From Hanleya hanleyi (taxonomy: Eukaryota > Mollusca > Polyplacophora > Lepidopleurida > Hanleyidae): a DNA stretch of 64,000 bases. A program made the position numbers and the translations under genes. The notes below the pieces were generated by a model. It did not search any database and was not told the DNA's origin. It saw only the letters and a program-made list of their open reading frames with translations. Below, in pieces: positions 1 through 14,640 of this stretch; position 1 is the stretch's first letter, and every line of letters begins with the position of its first letter. The stretch lies in NCBI GenBank assembly GCA_036873755.1, contig JAVTVY010037076.1:1-64000 (forward strand), read 5' to 3'.

Positions 1-924
1 GGAATAGACAAGACTTGGATCTGGCATGGAGAAAAAAGCGTCTCCAGATCATATTTCAATGTGGTGGAATCGGGTTCAGAAATCGACCATTTTTGCTTCA
101 ACAAAAAGCTCATATTGCCATGCATATATGGGTGTTATAGACATGACCATGTGCCGTGCTGTGGGCTGAAAGTTGTTTGCTTTTCTTTACAATTCAAACG
201 GGGAATAGACAAGACTTGGTTCTACGGCATGGAGAAAAAAGCGTCTCCAGATCATATTTCAATGTGGTGGAATCGGGTTCAGAAATCGACCATTTTGCTT
301 CAACAAAAAGCTCATATTGCCATGCATATATAGGTCTTATAGACATGACCATGTGCCGTGCTGTGGGCTGAAAGTTGTTGCTTTTCTTTGCAATTCAAAC
401 GGGGGAATGGCAAGACTTGGTTCTACGGCATGGAGCAAAAAGCGTCTCCCGAATCATATTTCAATGTGGTAGAATCGGGTTCAAGAAATCGACCATTTTT
501 GGCTAACAAAAGCTCATATATTGCCATGCATATATGGGTGTTATAGACATGACCATGTGCCGTGCTGTGGGCTGAAAGTTGTTTGGCACTCTTTGCAATC
601 CAAACGGGAATAGACAAGACTTGGTTCTACGGCATGGAGAAAAATGCGTCTCCAGATCATATTTCAATGTGGTAGAATCGGGTTCAGAAATCGACCATTT
701 TTGCTTCAACAAAAAGCTCATATTGCCATACATATATGGGTGTTATAGACATGACCATGTGCCGAGCTGTGGGCTGAGAGTTGTTTGCTTTTCTTTGCAA
801 TTCAAACAGGGAATAGACAAGACTTGGTTCTACGGCATGGAGAAAAAAGCGTCTCCAGATCATATTTCAATGTGGTGGAATCGGGTTCAGAAATCGACCA
901 TTTTTGCTTCAACAAAAAGCTCAT
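1..924 (+). repeat. Satellite array, forward-oriented block (~4.6 monomers)
   Basis: About 4.6 tandem monomers of roughly 199-204 bp. A landmark (ATGTGCCGTGCTGTGGGC) recurs near 150, 349, 553 and 752. The block is the reverse complement of the array that follows. These monomers belong to an edge subfamily: they read CATGCATATATGG where the main array has a different version, and GTGCCGTGCTGTG in place of the main-array ACGTCGT segment. Several carry single-base indels. The array runs off the left edge of the window, so its true start is unknown. I see no coding role. Confidence 0.97.
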
Positions 925-3900
925 CATGCCGTAGAACCAAGTCTTGTCTATTTCCCGTTTGAATTGCAAAGAAAAGCAAACAAATTTCAGCCCACAGGAC
1001 GTCGTATGGTCACATCCATAACACCCATATATGGCAATATGAGCTTTTTGTTGAAACAAAAAAATGGTCGATTTCTAAACCCGATTCCACCACATTCTAA
1101 TATGATATGGAGACGCTTTTTTTTCCATGCCGTAGAACCAAGTCTTGTCTCTTCCCCGTTTGAATTGCAAAGAAAACCAAACAATTTTCAGCCCACAGGA
1201 CGTCGTATGGTCACATCTTCAACACCCATATATGGCAATATGAGCTTTTTGCTGAAACAAGAAATGGTCGATTTCTGAACCCGATTTCACCACATTCAAA
1301 TATGATATGGAGACGCTTTTTTTTCTCCATGCCGTAGAGCCAAGTCTTGTCTATTTCCCGTTTGAATTGCAAAGAAAAGCAAACAATTTTCAGCCCACAG
1401 GTCGTCGTATGGTCACATCTATAACATCCATATATGGCAATATGGGCTTTTTGTTGAAACAAAAAATGGTCGATTTCTGAACCCGATTCCACCACATTCA
1501 AATATGATATGGAGACGCTTTTTTTATCCATTCCGTAGAACCAAGTCTTGTCTATTCCTCGTTTGAATTGCAAAGAAAAGCAAACAATTTTCAGCCCACA
1601 AGACTTCGTATGGTCACATCTATAACACCCATATATGGCAATATGAGCTTTTTGTTGAAACAAAAAATGGTCGATTTCTGAACCCGATTCCTTCACATTC
1701 AAATATGATATGGGACGCTTTTTTTCTCCATGCCGTAGAACCAAGTCTTGTCTATTCCCCGTTTGAATTGCAAAGAAAAGCAAACAATTTTCAGCCCACA
1801 GGACGTCGTATGGTCACACCAATAACACCCATATATGGCAATATGAGCTTTTTGTTGAAACAAAAAATGGTCGATTTCTGAACCCGATTCCACCACATTC
1901 AAATATGATATGGAGACGCTTTTTTTCTCCATGCCGTAGAACCAAGTCTTGTCTATTCCCCGTTTGAATTGCAAAGAAAAGCAAACATTTTTTAGCCCAC
2001 AGGACGTCGTATGGTCACATCTATAACACCCATATATGGCAATATGAGCTTTTTGTTGAAACAAAAAATGATCGATTTCTGAACCCGATTCCACCACATT
2101 CAAATATGATATGGAGACGCTTTTTTTTCTCCATGCCGTAGAACCAAGTCTTGTCTATTCCCCGTTTGAATTGCAAAGAAAAGCAAACAATTTTCAGCCC
2201 ACAGGACGTCGTATGGTCACATCTATAACACCCATATATGGCAATATGAGCTTTTTGTTAAAACAAGAAATGGTCGATTTCTGAACCCGATTCCACCACA
2301 TTCAAATATGATATGGAGACGCTTTTTTTCTCCATGCCGTAGATTTAAGTCTTGTCTATTCCCCGTTTGAATTGCAAAGAAAAGGAAACAATTTTCAGCC
2401 CACAGGACGCCGTATGGTCACATCTATAACACCCATATATGGCAATATGAGCTTTTTGTTGAAACAAAAAATGGTCGATTTCTGAACCCGATTCCACCAC
2501 ATTCAAATATGATATGGAGACGCTTTTTTTCTTCATGCCGTAAAACCAAGTCTTGTCTATTCCCCGTTCGAATTGCAAAGAAAAGCAAACAATTTTCAGC
2601 CCACAGGACATCGTATGGTCACATCTATAACACCCATATATGGCAATATGAGCTTTTTGTTGAAACAAAAAATGGTCGATTTCTGAACCCGATTCCACAA
2701 CATTCAGATATGATATGGAGACGCTTTCTTTCTCCATGCCGTAGAACAAGGTCTTGTCTGTTCCCCGTTTGAATTGCAAAGAAAAGCAAACAATTTTCAG
2801 CCCACATGACGTCGTATGGTCACGTCAATAACACCCATATATGGCAATATGAGCTTTTTGTTGAAACAAAGAATGGTCGATTTCTGAACCCGATTCCACC
2901 ACATTCAAATATGATATGGAGACGCTTTTTTTTCTCCATGCCGTAGAACCAAGTCTTGTCTATTCCCCATTTGAATTGCAAAGAAAAGCAAATAATTTTC
3001 ATCCCACAGGACGTCGTATGGTCACATCTATAACACCCATATATGGCAATAAGAGCTTTTTGTTGAAACAAACAATGGTCGATTTCTGAACCCGATTTCA
3101 CCATATTCAAATATGATATAGAGACGCTTTTTTTCTCCATGCCGTGGAACCAAGTCTTGTCTATTCCCCGCTTGAATTGCAAAAAAAGCAAACAATTTTC
3201 AGCCCACAGGACGTCGTATGGTCACATCTGTAACACCCATATATGGAAATATGAGGTTTTTGTTGAAACAGAAAATGGTCGATTTCTGAACCCGATTCCA
3301 TCACATTCAAATATGATCTGGAGACGCTTTTTTTTCTCCATGCCGTAGAACCAAGCCTTGTCTATTCCCCGTTTGAATTGCAAAGAAAAGCAAACAATTT
3401 TTAGCCCACAGGACGTCGTATGGTCACATCTATAACACCCATATATGGCAATATGAGCTTTTTGTTGAAACAAAAAATGATCGATTTCTGAACCCGATCC
3501 ACCACATTCAAATATGATATGGAGACGCTTTTTTTCTCCATGCCGTAGAACCAAGTCTTGTCTATTCCCCGTTTGAACTGCAAAGAAAAGCAAACAATTT
3601 TCAGCCCACAGGACGTCGTATGGTCACATCTATAACACCCATATATGGCAATATGAGCTTTTTGTTGAAACAAAAAATGGTCAATTTCTGAACCCAATTC
3701 CACCTCATTCAAATATGATATAGAGACGCTTTTTTTTCTCCATGCCGTAGAGCCAAGTCTTGTCTATTCCCCGTTTGAATTGCAAAGAAGAGCAAACAAT
3801 TTTCAGCCCACAGGACGTCGTATGGTCACATCTATAGCACCCATATATGGCAATAAGAGCTTTTTGTTGAAACAAAAAACGGTCGATTTCTGAACCCGAT

Positions 3901-6900
3901 TCCACCACATTCAAATATGATATGGAGACGCTTTTTTCCCCATGCCGTAGAACCAAGTCTTGTCTATTCCCTGTTTGAATTGTAAAGGAAAGCAAGCAAT
4001 TTTCAACCCACAGGACGTCGTATGGTCACATCTATAACACCCATATATGGCAATATGAGCTTTTTGTTGAAACAAAAAATGGTCGATTTCTGAACCCGAT
4101 TCCACCACATTCAAATATGATATGGAGACGCTTTTTTCTCCATGCCGTAGAACCAAGTCTTGTCTATTCCCCGTTTGAATAGCAAAGAAAAACAAACAAT
4201 TTTCAGCCCACAGGACGTCGTATGGTCACATCTAAAACACCCATATATGGCAATATGAGCTTTTTGTTGAAACAAAAAATGGTCAATTTCTGAACCCAAT
4301 TCCACCACATTCAAATATGATATGGAGACGCTTTTTTTTCTCCATGCCGTAGAGCCAAGTCTTGTCTATTCCCCGTTTGAATTGCAAAGAAGAGCAAGCA
4401 ATTTTCAGCCCACAGGACGTCGTATGGTCACATCTATAGCACCCATATATGGCAATATGAGCTTTTTGTTGAAACAAAAAATGGTCGATTTCTGAACCCG
4501 ATTCCACCACATTCAAATATGATATGGAGACGCTTTTTTTCCCCATGCCGTAGAACCAAGTCTTGTCTATTCCCCGTTTGAATAGCAAAGAAAAGCAAAC
4601 AATTTTCAGCCCTCAGGAAGTCGTATGGTCACATCTAAAACACCCATATATGGCAATATGAGCTTTTTGTTGAAACAAAAAATGGTCAATTTCTGAACCC
4701 AATTCCACCACATTCAAATATGATATGGAGACGCTTTTTTTCCTCCATGTCGTAGAGCCAAGTCTTGTCTATTCCCCGTTTGAATTGCAAAGAAGCGCAA
4801 ACAATTTTCAGCCCACAGGACGTCGTATGGTCACATCTATAGCACTCATATATGGCAATATGAGCTTTTTTTTTAAACAATAAACGGTCGATTTCTGAAC
4901 CCGATTCCACCACATTCAAATATGATATGGAGACGCTCTTTTTCCCATGCCGTAGAACCAAGTCTTGTCTATTCCCTGTTTGAATTGCAAAGGAAAGGAA
5001 ACAAATTTCAGCCCACAGGACGTCGTATGGTCACATCTATAACACCCATATATGGCAATATGAGCTTTTTGTTGAAACAAAAAATGGTCGATTTCTGAAC
5101 CCGATTCCACAACATTCAGATATCATATGGAGACGCTTTTTTTCTCCATGCCGTAGAGCCAAGTCTTGTCTATTCCCCGTTTGAATTGCAAAGAAGAGCA
5201 AACAATTTTCAGCCCACAGGACGTCGTATGGTCACATCTATAACACCCATATATGGCAATATGAGCTTTTTGTTGAAACAAAAAATGGTCGATTTCTGAA
5301 CCGATTCCACCACATTCAAATATGATATGGAGACGCTTTTTTTCTCCATGCCGTGGAACCAAGTTTGTCTATTCTCCGTTTGAATTGCAAAGAAAAACAA
5401 ACAATTTCCAGCCCACAGGACGTCGTATGGTCACATCTATAACACCCATATATGGCAATATGAGCTTTTTGTTGAAACAAAAAATGGTCGATTTCTGAAC
5501 CCGATTCCACCACATTCAAATATGATATGGACACGCTTTTTTTCTCCATGCCGTAGAACCAAGTCTTGTCTATTCCCGTTTGAATTGCAAAGAAAAGCAA
5601 ACAATTTTCAGCCCACAGGACGTCGTATGGTCAAATCTATAACACCCATATATGGCAATATGAGCTTTTTGTTGAAACAAAAAATGGTCGATTTCTGAAC
5701 CCGATTCCACCAAATTCAAATATGATATGGAGACGCTTTTTTTCTCCATGCCGTAGAACCAAGTCTTGTCTATTCCCCGTTTGAATTGCAAAGAAAAACA
5801 AACAATTTTCAGCCCACAGGACGTCGTAAGGTTACATCTAAAATACCCATATATGGCGATATGAGCTTTTTGTTGAAACAAAAAATGGTCAATTTCTGAA
5901 CTCAATTCCACCACATTCAAATATGATATGGAGACGCTTTTTTTCTCCATGCCATAGAGCCAAGTCTTGTCCATTCCCCGTTTGAATTGCAAAGAAGAGC
6001 AAGCAATTTTCAGCCCACAGGACGTCGTATGGTCACATCTATAGCACCCATATATGGCAATATGAGCTTTTTGTTGAAACAAAAAATGGTCGATTTTTGA
6101 ACCCGATTCCACCACATTCAAATATGATATGGAGACGCTTTTTTTCTCCATGCCGTAGAACCAAGTCTTGTCTATTCCCCGTTTGAATAGCAAAGAAAAG
6201 CAAACAATTTTCAGCCCACAGGACGTCGTATGGTCACATCTAAAACACCCATATATGGCAATATGAGCTTTTTGTTGAAACAAAAAATGGTCGATTTCTG
6301 AGCCCGATTCCACCAAATTCAAATATGATATGGAGACGCTTTTTTTCTCCATGCCGTAGAACCAAGTCTTGTCTATTCCCCGTTTGAATTGCAAAGAAAA
6401 GCAAACAATTTTCAGCCCACAGGACGTCGTATGGTCACATCTAAAACACCCATATATGGCAATATGAGCGTTTTGTTGAAACAAAAAATGGTCAATTTCT
6501 GAACCCAATTCCACCACATTCAAATATGATATGGAGACGCTTTTTTTTCTGCATGTCGTAGAGCCAAGTCTTGTCTATTCCCCGTTTGAATTGCAAAGAA
6601 GAGCAAACAATTTTCAGCCCACAGGACGTCGTATGGTCACATCTATAGCACTCATATATGGCAATATGAGCTTTTTGTTGAAACAATAAACGGTCGATTT
6701 CTGAACCCGATTCCACCACATTCAAATATGATATGGAGACGCTTTTTTCCCCATGCCGTAGAACCAAGTCTTGTCTATTCCCTGTTTGAATTGCAAAGGA
6801 AAGCAAGCAATTTTCAGCCCACAGGACGTCGTATGGTCACATCTATAACACCCATATATGGCAATATGAGCTTTTTGTTCAAACAAAAAATGGTCGATTT

Positions 6901-9900
6901 CTGAACCCGATTCCACAACATTCAGATATGATATGGAGACGCTTTTTTTCTCCATGCCGTAGAACCAAGTCTTTTCTATTCCCCGTTTTAATTGCAAAGA
7001 AAAGCAAACAATTTTCAGCCCACAGGACGTCGTGTGGTCACATCTATAACACCCATATATGGCAATATGAGCTTTTTGTTGAAACAAAAAATGGTCGATT
7101 TCTGAACCCGATTCCACCACATTCAAATATGATATGGAGACGCTTTTTTCTCAATGCCGTGGAACCAAGTCTTGTCTATTCTCCGTTTGAATTGCAAAGA
7201 AAAACAAACAATTTTCAGCCTACAGGACGTCGTATGGTCACATCTATAACACCCATATATGGCAATATGAGCTTTTTGTTGAAACAAAAAATGGTCGATT
7301 TCTGAACCCGATTCCACCACATTCAAATATGATATGGAGACGCTTTTTTTCTCCATGCCGTAGAACGAAGTCTTGTCTATTCCCCGTTTGAATCGCAAAG
7401 AAAAGCAAACAATTTTCAGCCCACATGACGTCGTATGGTCACATCTATAACACCCATAAATGGCAATATGAGCTTTTTGTTGAAACAAAAAATGGTCGAT
7501 TTCTGAACCCGATTCCACCACATTCAAATATGATATGGAGACGCTTTTTTTTCTCCATGCCGTAGAACCAAGTCTTGTCTATTCCCCGTTTGAATTGCAA
7601 AGAAGAGCAAACAATTTTCAGCCCACAGGACGTCGTATGGTCACATCTATAACACCCATATATGGCAATATGAGCTTTTTGTTGAAACAAAAAATGGTCG
7701 ATTTCTGAACCCGATTCCACCAAATTCAAATATGATATGGAGAGGCTTTTTTTCTCCATGCCGTAGAACCAAGTCTTGTCTATTCCCCGTTTGAATTGCA
7801 AAGAAAAGCAAACAATTTTCAGCCCACAGGACGTCGTATTGTCACATCTAAAACACCCATATATGGCAATATGAGCTTTTTGTTGAAACAAAAAATGGTC
7901 GATTTCTGAGCCCGATTCCACCAAATTCAAATATGATATGGAGACGCTTTTTTTCTCCATGCCGTAGAACCAAGTCTTGTCTATTCCCCGTTTGAATTGC
8001 AAAGAAAAGCAAACAATTTTCAGCCCACAGGACGTCGTAAGGTCACATCTAAAATACCCATATATGGCAATATGAGCTTTTTGTTGAAACAAAAAATGGT
8101 CAATTTCTGAACTCAATTCCACCACATTCAAATATGATATGGAGACGCTTTTTTTTCTCCATGCCATAGAGCCACGTCTTGTCCATTCCCCGTTTGAATT
8201 GCAAAGAAGAGCAAGCAATTTTCAGCCCACAGGACGTCGTATGGTCACATCTATAGCACCCATATATGGCAATATGAGCTTTTTGTTGAAACAAAAAATG
8301 GTCGATTTCTGAACCCGATTCCACCACATTCAAATATGATATGGAGACGCTTTTTTTCTCCATGCCGTAGAACCAAATCTTGTCTATTCCCCGTTTGAAT
8401 AGCAAAGAAAAGCAAACAATTTTCAGCCCACAGGACGTCGTATGGTCACATCTAAAACACCCATATATGGCAATATGAGCTTTTTGTTGAAACAAAAAAT
8501 GGTCAATTTCTGAACCCAATTCCACAACATTCAAATATGATATGGAGACGCTTTTTTTTCTCCATGTCGTAGATCCAAGTCTTGTCTATTTCCCGTTTGA
8601 ATTGCAAAGAAGAGCAAACAATTTTCAGCCCACAGGACGTCGTATGGTCACATCTATAGCACTCATATATGGCAATATGAGCTTTTTGTTGAAACAATAA
8701 ACGGTCGATTTCTTTACCCGATTCCACCACATTCAAATATGATATGGAGACGCTTTTTTTCTCCATGCCATAGAACCAAGTCTTGTCTATTCCCTGTTTG
8801 AATTGCAAAGGAAAGCAAGCAATTTTCAGCCCACAGGACGTCGTATGGTCACATCTATAACACCCATATATGGCAATATGAGCTTTTTGTTGATACAAAA
8901 AATGGTCGATTTCTGAACCCGATTCCACCACATTTAAATATGATATGGAGACGCTTTTTTTCTCCATGCCGTAGAACCAAGTCTTGTCTATTCCCCGTTT
9001 CAATTGCAAAGAAAAGCATACAATTTTCAGCCCACATGACGTCGTATGGTCACATCTATAACACCCATATATGGCAATATGAGCTTTTTGTTGAAACAAA
9101 AAATGGTCGATTTCTGAACCCGATTCCACCACATTCAAATATGATCTGGAGACGCTTTTTTTCCATGCCGTAGAATCAAGTCTTGTCTATTCCCCGTTTG
9201 AATTGCAAAGAAAAGCAAACAATTTTCAGCCCACAGGACGTCGTATGGTCACATCTATAACACCCATATATGGCAATATGAGCTTTTTGTTGAAACAAAA
9301 AATGGTCGATTTCGGAACCCGATTCCATCAAATTCAGATATGATATGGAGACGCTTTTTTTCTCCATGCCGTAGAACCAAGTCTTGTCTATTCCCCGTTT
9401 GAATTGCAAAGAAAAGCAAACAATTTTCAGCCCACAGGACGTCGTATGGTCACATCTATAGCACTCATATATGGCAATATGAGCTTTTTGTTGAAACAAT
9501 AAACGGTCGATTTCTGAACCCGATTCCACCACATTCAAATATGATATGGAGACGCTTTTTTTCTCCATGCCGTAGAACGAAGTCTTGTCTATTCCCCGTT
9601 TGAATCGCAAAGAAAAGCAAACAATTTTCAGCCCACATGACGTCGTATGGTCACATCTATAACACCCAAAAATGGCAATATGAGCTTTTTGTTGAAACAA
9701 AAAATGGTCGATTTCTGAACCCGATTCCACCACATTCAAATATGATATGGAGACGCTTTTTTCTCCATGCCGTAGAACCAAGTCTTGTCTATTCCCCGTT
9801 TGAATAGCAAAGTAAAACAAACAATTTTCAGCCCACAGGACGTCGTATGGTCACATCTAAAACACCCATATATGGCAATATGAGCTTTTTGTTGAAACAA

Positions 9901-10200
9901 AAAATGGTCAATTTCTGAACCCAATTCCACCACATTCAAATATGATATGGAGACGCTTTTTTTTCTCCATGCCGTAGAGCCAAGTCTTGTCTATTCCCCG
10001 TTTGTATTGCAAAGAAGAGCAAGCAATTTTCAGCCCACAGGACGTCGTATGGTCACATCTATAGCACCCATATATGGCAATATGAGCTTTTTGTTGAAAC
10101 AAAAAATGGTCGATTTCTGAACCCGATTCCACCACATACAAATATGATCTGGAGACGCTTTTTTTTCTCCATGCCGTAGAACCAAGTCTTGTCTATTCCC

Positions 10201-10560
10201 TGTTTGAATTGCAAAGGAAAGCAAACAACTTTCAGCCCACAGCACGGCACATGGTCATATCTATAACACCCATATATGCATGGCAATATGAGCTTTTTGT
10301 TGAAGCAAAAATGGTCGATTTCTGAACCCGATTCCACCACATTGAAATATGATCTGGAGACGCTTTTTTCTCCATGCCGTAGAACCGAGTCTTGTCTATT
10401 CCCCGTTTGAATTGCAAAGAAAAAGCAAACAATTTTCAGTCCACAGCACGTGATGTGGTCATCTCTATAACACCCATTATGCATGGCAATATAAGCTTTT
10501 TGTTGAAGCAAAAAATGGTCGATTTCTGAACCCGATTCCACCACATTCAAATATAATATG
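10201..10560 (-). repeat. Edge-subfamily monomers embedded inside the main array
   Basis: Two adjacent monomers differ sharply from their neighbours and match the 1-924 subfamily in reverse complement. They have CAGCACGGCACATGGTCAT or CAGCACGTGATGTGGTCAT instead of the ACGTCGT segment, an extra TGCA inside the CATATATGCATGGCAATAT stretch, and GAAGCAAAA instead of GAAACAAAA. Flanking monomers on both sides are ordinary main-array type. The two sides were probably brought together by insertion, unequal exchange or gene conversion. Confidence 0.85.
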
Positions 10561-11299
10561 GAGACGCTTTTTTCTCTCCATGCCGTAGAACCAGGTCTTG
10601 TCTATTCCCCGTTTCAATTGCAAAGATCAGCAAACAATTTTCAGCCCACAGGACGTCGTATGGGCACATCTATAACACCCATATATGGCAATATGAGATT
10701 TTTGTTGAAACAAAAAATGGTCGATTTCTGAACCCGATTCCACCACATTCAAATATGATATGGAGACGCTTTTTTTCTCCATGCCGTAGAACCAAGTCTT
10801 GTCTATTCCCCGTTTGAATAGCAAAGAAAAGCAAACAATTTTCAGCCCACACGACGTCGTATGGTCACATCTATAACATCCATATATGGCAATATGAGCT
10901 TTTTGTTGAAACAAAAAAATGGTCGATGGAGACGCTTTTTTTTCTCCGTGCCGTAGAACCAAGTCTTGTCTATTCCCCGTTTGAATTGCAAAGAAAAGCA
11001 AACAATTTTCAGCCCACAGGACGTCGTATGGTCACATTCTATAACACCCATATATGGCAATATGAGCTTTTTGTTGAAACAAAAAATGGTCAATTTCTGA
11101 ACCCGATTCCACCACATTCAAATATGACATGGAGACGCTTTTTTTTCGCCGTGCCGTAGAACCAAGTCTTGTCTATTCCCCGTTTGAATTGCAAAGAAGA
11201 GCAAGCAATTTTCAGCCACAGGACGTCGTATGGTCACATCTATAGCACCCATATATGGCAATATGAGCTTTTTGTTGAAACAAAAAATGGTCGATTTCT

Positions 11300-14200
11300 G
11301 AACCCGATTCCACCACATTCAAATATGATATGGAGACGCTTTTTTTCCCCATGCCGTAGAACCAAGTCTTGTCTATTCCCTGTTTGAATTGCAAAGAAAA
11401 GCAAACAATTTTCAGCCCACAGGACGTCGTATGGTCACATCTATAACACCCATATATGGCAATATGAGCTTTTTGTTGAAACAAAAAATGGTCGATTTCT
11501 GAACCCGATTCCACCACATTCAAATATGATATGGAGACGCTTTTTTTCTCCATGCCGTAGATCCAAGTCTTGTCTATTCCCCGTTTGAATTGCAAAGAAA
11601 AGCAAACAATTTTCAGCCCACAGGACGTCGTATGGTCACATCTATAACACCCATATATGGCAATATGAGCTTTTTGTTGAAACAAAAAATGGTCGATTTC
11701 TGAACCCGATTCCACCACATTCAAATATGATATGGAGACGCTTTTTTTCTCCATGCCGTAGAACCAAGTCTTGTCTATTCCCGTTTGAATTGCAAAGAAA
11801 AACAAACAATTTTCACCCCACAGGACGTCGTATGGTCACATCTATAACACCCATATATGGCAATATGAGCTTTTTGTTGAAACAAAAAATGGTCGATTTC
11901 TGAACCCGATTCCACCACATTCAAATATGATATGGAGACGCTTTTTTTCTCCATGCCGTAGAACCAAGTCTTGTCTATTCCCCGTTTGAATTGCAAAGAA
12001 AAGCAAACAATTTTCAGCCCACAGGACGTCGTATGGTCACATCTATAACACCCATATATGGCAATATGAGCTTTTTGTTGAAACAAAAAATGGTCGATTT
12101 CTGAACCCGATTCCACCACATTCAAATATGATATGGAGACGCTTTTTTTCTCCATGCCGTAGAACCAAGTCTTGTCTATTCCCCGTTTGAATTGCAAAGA
12201 AAAGCAAACAATTTTCAGCCCACAGGACGTCGTATGGTCACATCTATAACACCCATATATGGCAATATGAGCTTTTTGTTGAAACAAAAAATGGTCGATT
12301 TCTGAACCCGATTCCACCACATTCAAATATGATATGGAGACGCTTTTTTCTCCATGCCGTAGAACCAAGTCTTGTCTATTCCCCGTTTGAATTGCAAAGA
12401 AAAGCAAACAATTTTCAGCCCACAGGACGTCGTATGGTCACATCTATAACACCCATATATGGCAATATGAGCTTTTTGTTGAAACAAAAAATGGTCGATT
12501 TCTGAACCCGATTCCACCACATTCAAATATGATATGGAGACGCTTTTTTTCTCCATGCCGTAGAACCAAGTCTTGTCTATTCCCCGTTTGAATTGCAAAG
12601 AAAAGCAAACAATTTTCAGCCCACAGGACGTCGTATGGTCACATCTATAACACCCATATATGGCAATATGAGCTTTTTGTTGAAACAAAAAATGGTCGAT
12701 TTCTGAACCCGATTCCACCACATTCAAATATGATATGGAGACGCTTTTTTTCTCCATGCCGTAGAGCCAAGTCTTGTCTATTCCCCGTTTGAATTGCAAA
12801 GAAAAGCAAACAATTTTCAGCCCACAGGACGTCGTATGGTCACATCTATAGCACCCATATATGGCAATATGAGCTTTTTGTTGAAACAAAAAATGGTCGA
12901 TTTCTGAACCCGATTCCACCACATTCAAATATGATATGGAGACGCTTTTTTTCTCCATGCCGTAGAACCAAGTCTTGTCTATTCCCCGTTTGAATTGCAA
13001 AGGAAAGCAAACAATTTTCAGCCCACAGGACGTCGTATGGTCACATCTATAACACCCATATATGGCAATATGAGCTTTTTGTTGAAACAAAAAATGGTCG
13101 ATTTCTGAACCCGATTCCACCACATTCAAATATGATATGGAGACGCTTTTTTTCTCCATGCCGTAGAACCAAGTCTTGTCTATTCCCCGTTTGAATTGCA
13201 AAGAAAAGCAAACAATTTTCAGCCCACAGGACGTCGTATGGTCACATCTATAACACCCATATATGGCAATATGAGCTTTTTGTTGAAACAAAAAATGGTC
13301 GATTTCTGAACCCGATTCCACCACATTCAAATATGATATAAAGACGCTTTTTTTCTCCATGCCGTAGAACCAGGTCTTGTCCATCCCGTTTGAATTGCAA
13401 AGAAAAACAAACAATTTTCACCCCACAGGACGTCGTATGGTCACATCTATAACACCCATATGTGGCAATATGAGCTGTTTGTTGAAACAAAAAATGGTCG
13501 ATTTCTGAACCCGATTCCACCACATTCAAATATGATATGGAGACGCTTTTTTCCCCATGCCGTAGAACCAAGTCTTGTCTATTCCCCGTTTGAATTGCAA
13601 AGAAAAGCAAACAATTTTCAGCCCACAGGACGTCGTATGGTCACATCTATAACACCCATATATGGCAATATGAGCTTTTTGTTGAAACAAAAAATGGTCG
13701 ATTTCTGAACCCGATTCCACAACATTCAAATATGATATGGAGACGCTTTTTTTCTCCATGCCGTAGAACCAAGTCTTGTCTATTCCCCGTTTGAATTGCA
13801 AAGAAAAGCAAACAATTTTCAGCCCACAGGACGTCGTATGGTCACATCTATAACACCCATATATGGCAATATGAGCTTTTTGTTGAAACAAAAAATGGTC
13901 GATTTCTGAACCCGATTCCACCACATTCAAATATGATATGGAGACGCTTTTTTCTCCATGCCGTAGAACCAAGTCTTGTCTATTCCCCGTTTGAATTGCA
14001 AAGAAAAGCAAACAATTTTCAGCCCACAGGACGTCGTATGGTCACATCTATAACACCCATATATGGCAATATGAGCTTTTTGTTGAAACAAAAAATGGTC
14101 GATTTCTGAACCCGATTCCACCACATTCAAATATGATATGGAGACGCTTTTTTTCTCCATGCCGTAGAACCAAGTCTTGTCTATTCCCCGTTTGAATTGC

Positions 14201-14640
14201 AAAGAAAAGCAAACAATTTTCAGCCCACAGACGTCGTATGGTCACATCTATAACACCCATATATGGCAATATGAGCTTTTTGTTGAAACAAAAAATGGTC
14301 GATTTCTGAACCCGATTCCACCACATTCAAATATGATATGGAGACGCTTTTTTTTCTCCATGCCGTAGAACCAAGTCTTGTCTATTCCCCGTTTGAATTG
14401 CAAAGAAAAGCAAACAATTTTCAGCCCACAGGACGTCGTATGGTCACATCTATAACACCCATATATGGCAATATGAGCTTTTTGTTGAAACAAAAAATGG
14501 TCGATTTCTGAACCCGATTCCACCACATTCAAATATGATATGGAGACGCTTTTTTTCTCCATGCCGTAGAACCAAGTCTTGTCTATTCCCCGTTTGAATT
14601 GCAAAGAAAAGCAAACAATTTTCAGCCCACAGGACGTCGT
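11300..14640 (-). repeat. Homogenised core of the satellite array
   Basis: In this interval successive monomers are almost identical. Most differences are single substitutions or one-base changes in the T-run, whereas both flanks (3.7-10.2 kb and 17-21.6 kb) carry shared variant positions and indels. This is the usual picture of a satellite core kept uniform by unequal crossing over or conversion, with older monomers towards the edges. The assignment is by eye, without an alignment. Confidence 0.75.
12323..13414 (-). other. Longest stop-free frame through satellite monomers (probably not a gene)
   Basis: A 363-codon stop-free frame covers more than five consecutive monomers and repeats a 67-residue unit, because 201 is 3 x 67. 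Typical elements of the unit are GIDKTWFYGMEKKS, SYLNVVESGSEIDHF and AHIAIYGCYRCDHTTSCG. Similar stretches occur at 5570-6523 (317 codons) and 14248-15135 (295 codons). The frame is kept only while the T-run keeps one length class; an added T shifts it. No initiation context, splice sites or family similarity is apparent, and alternative frames are open too. I regard it as compositional, but the periodicity is real. Confidence 0.25.
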
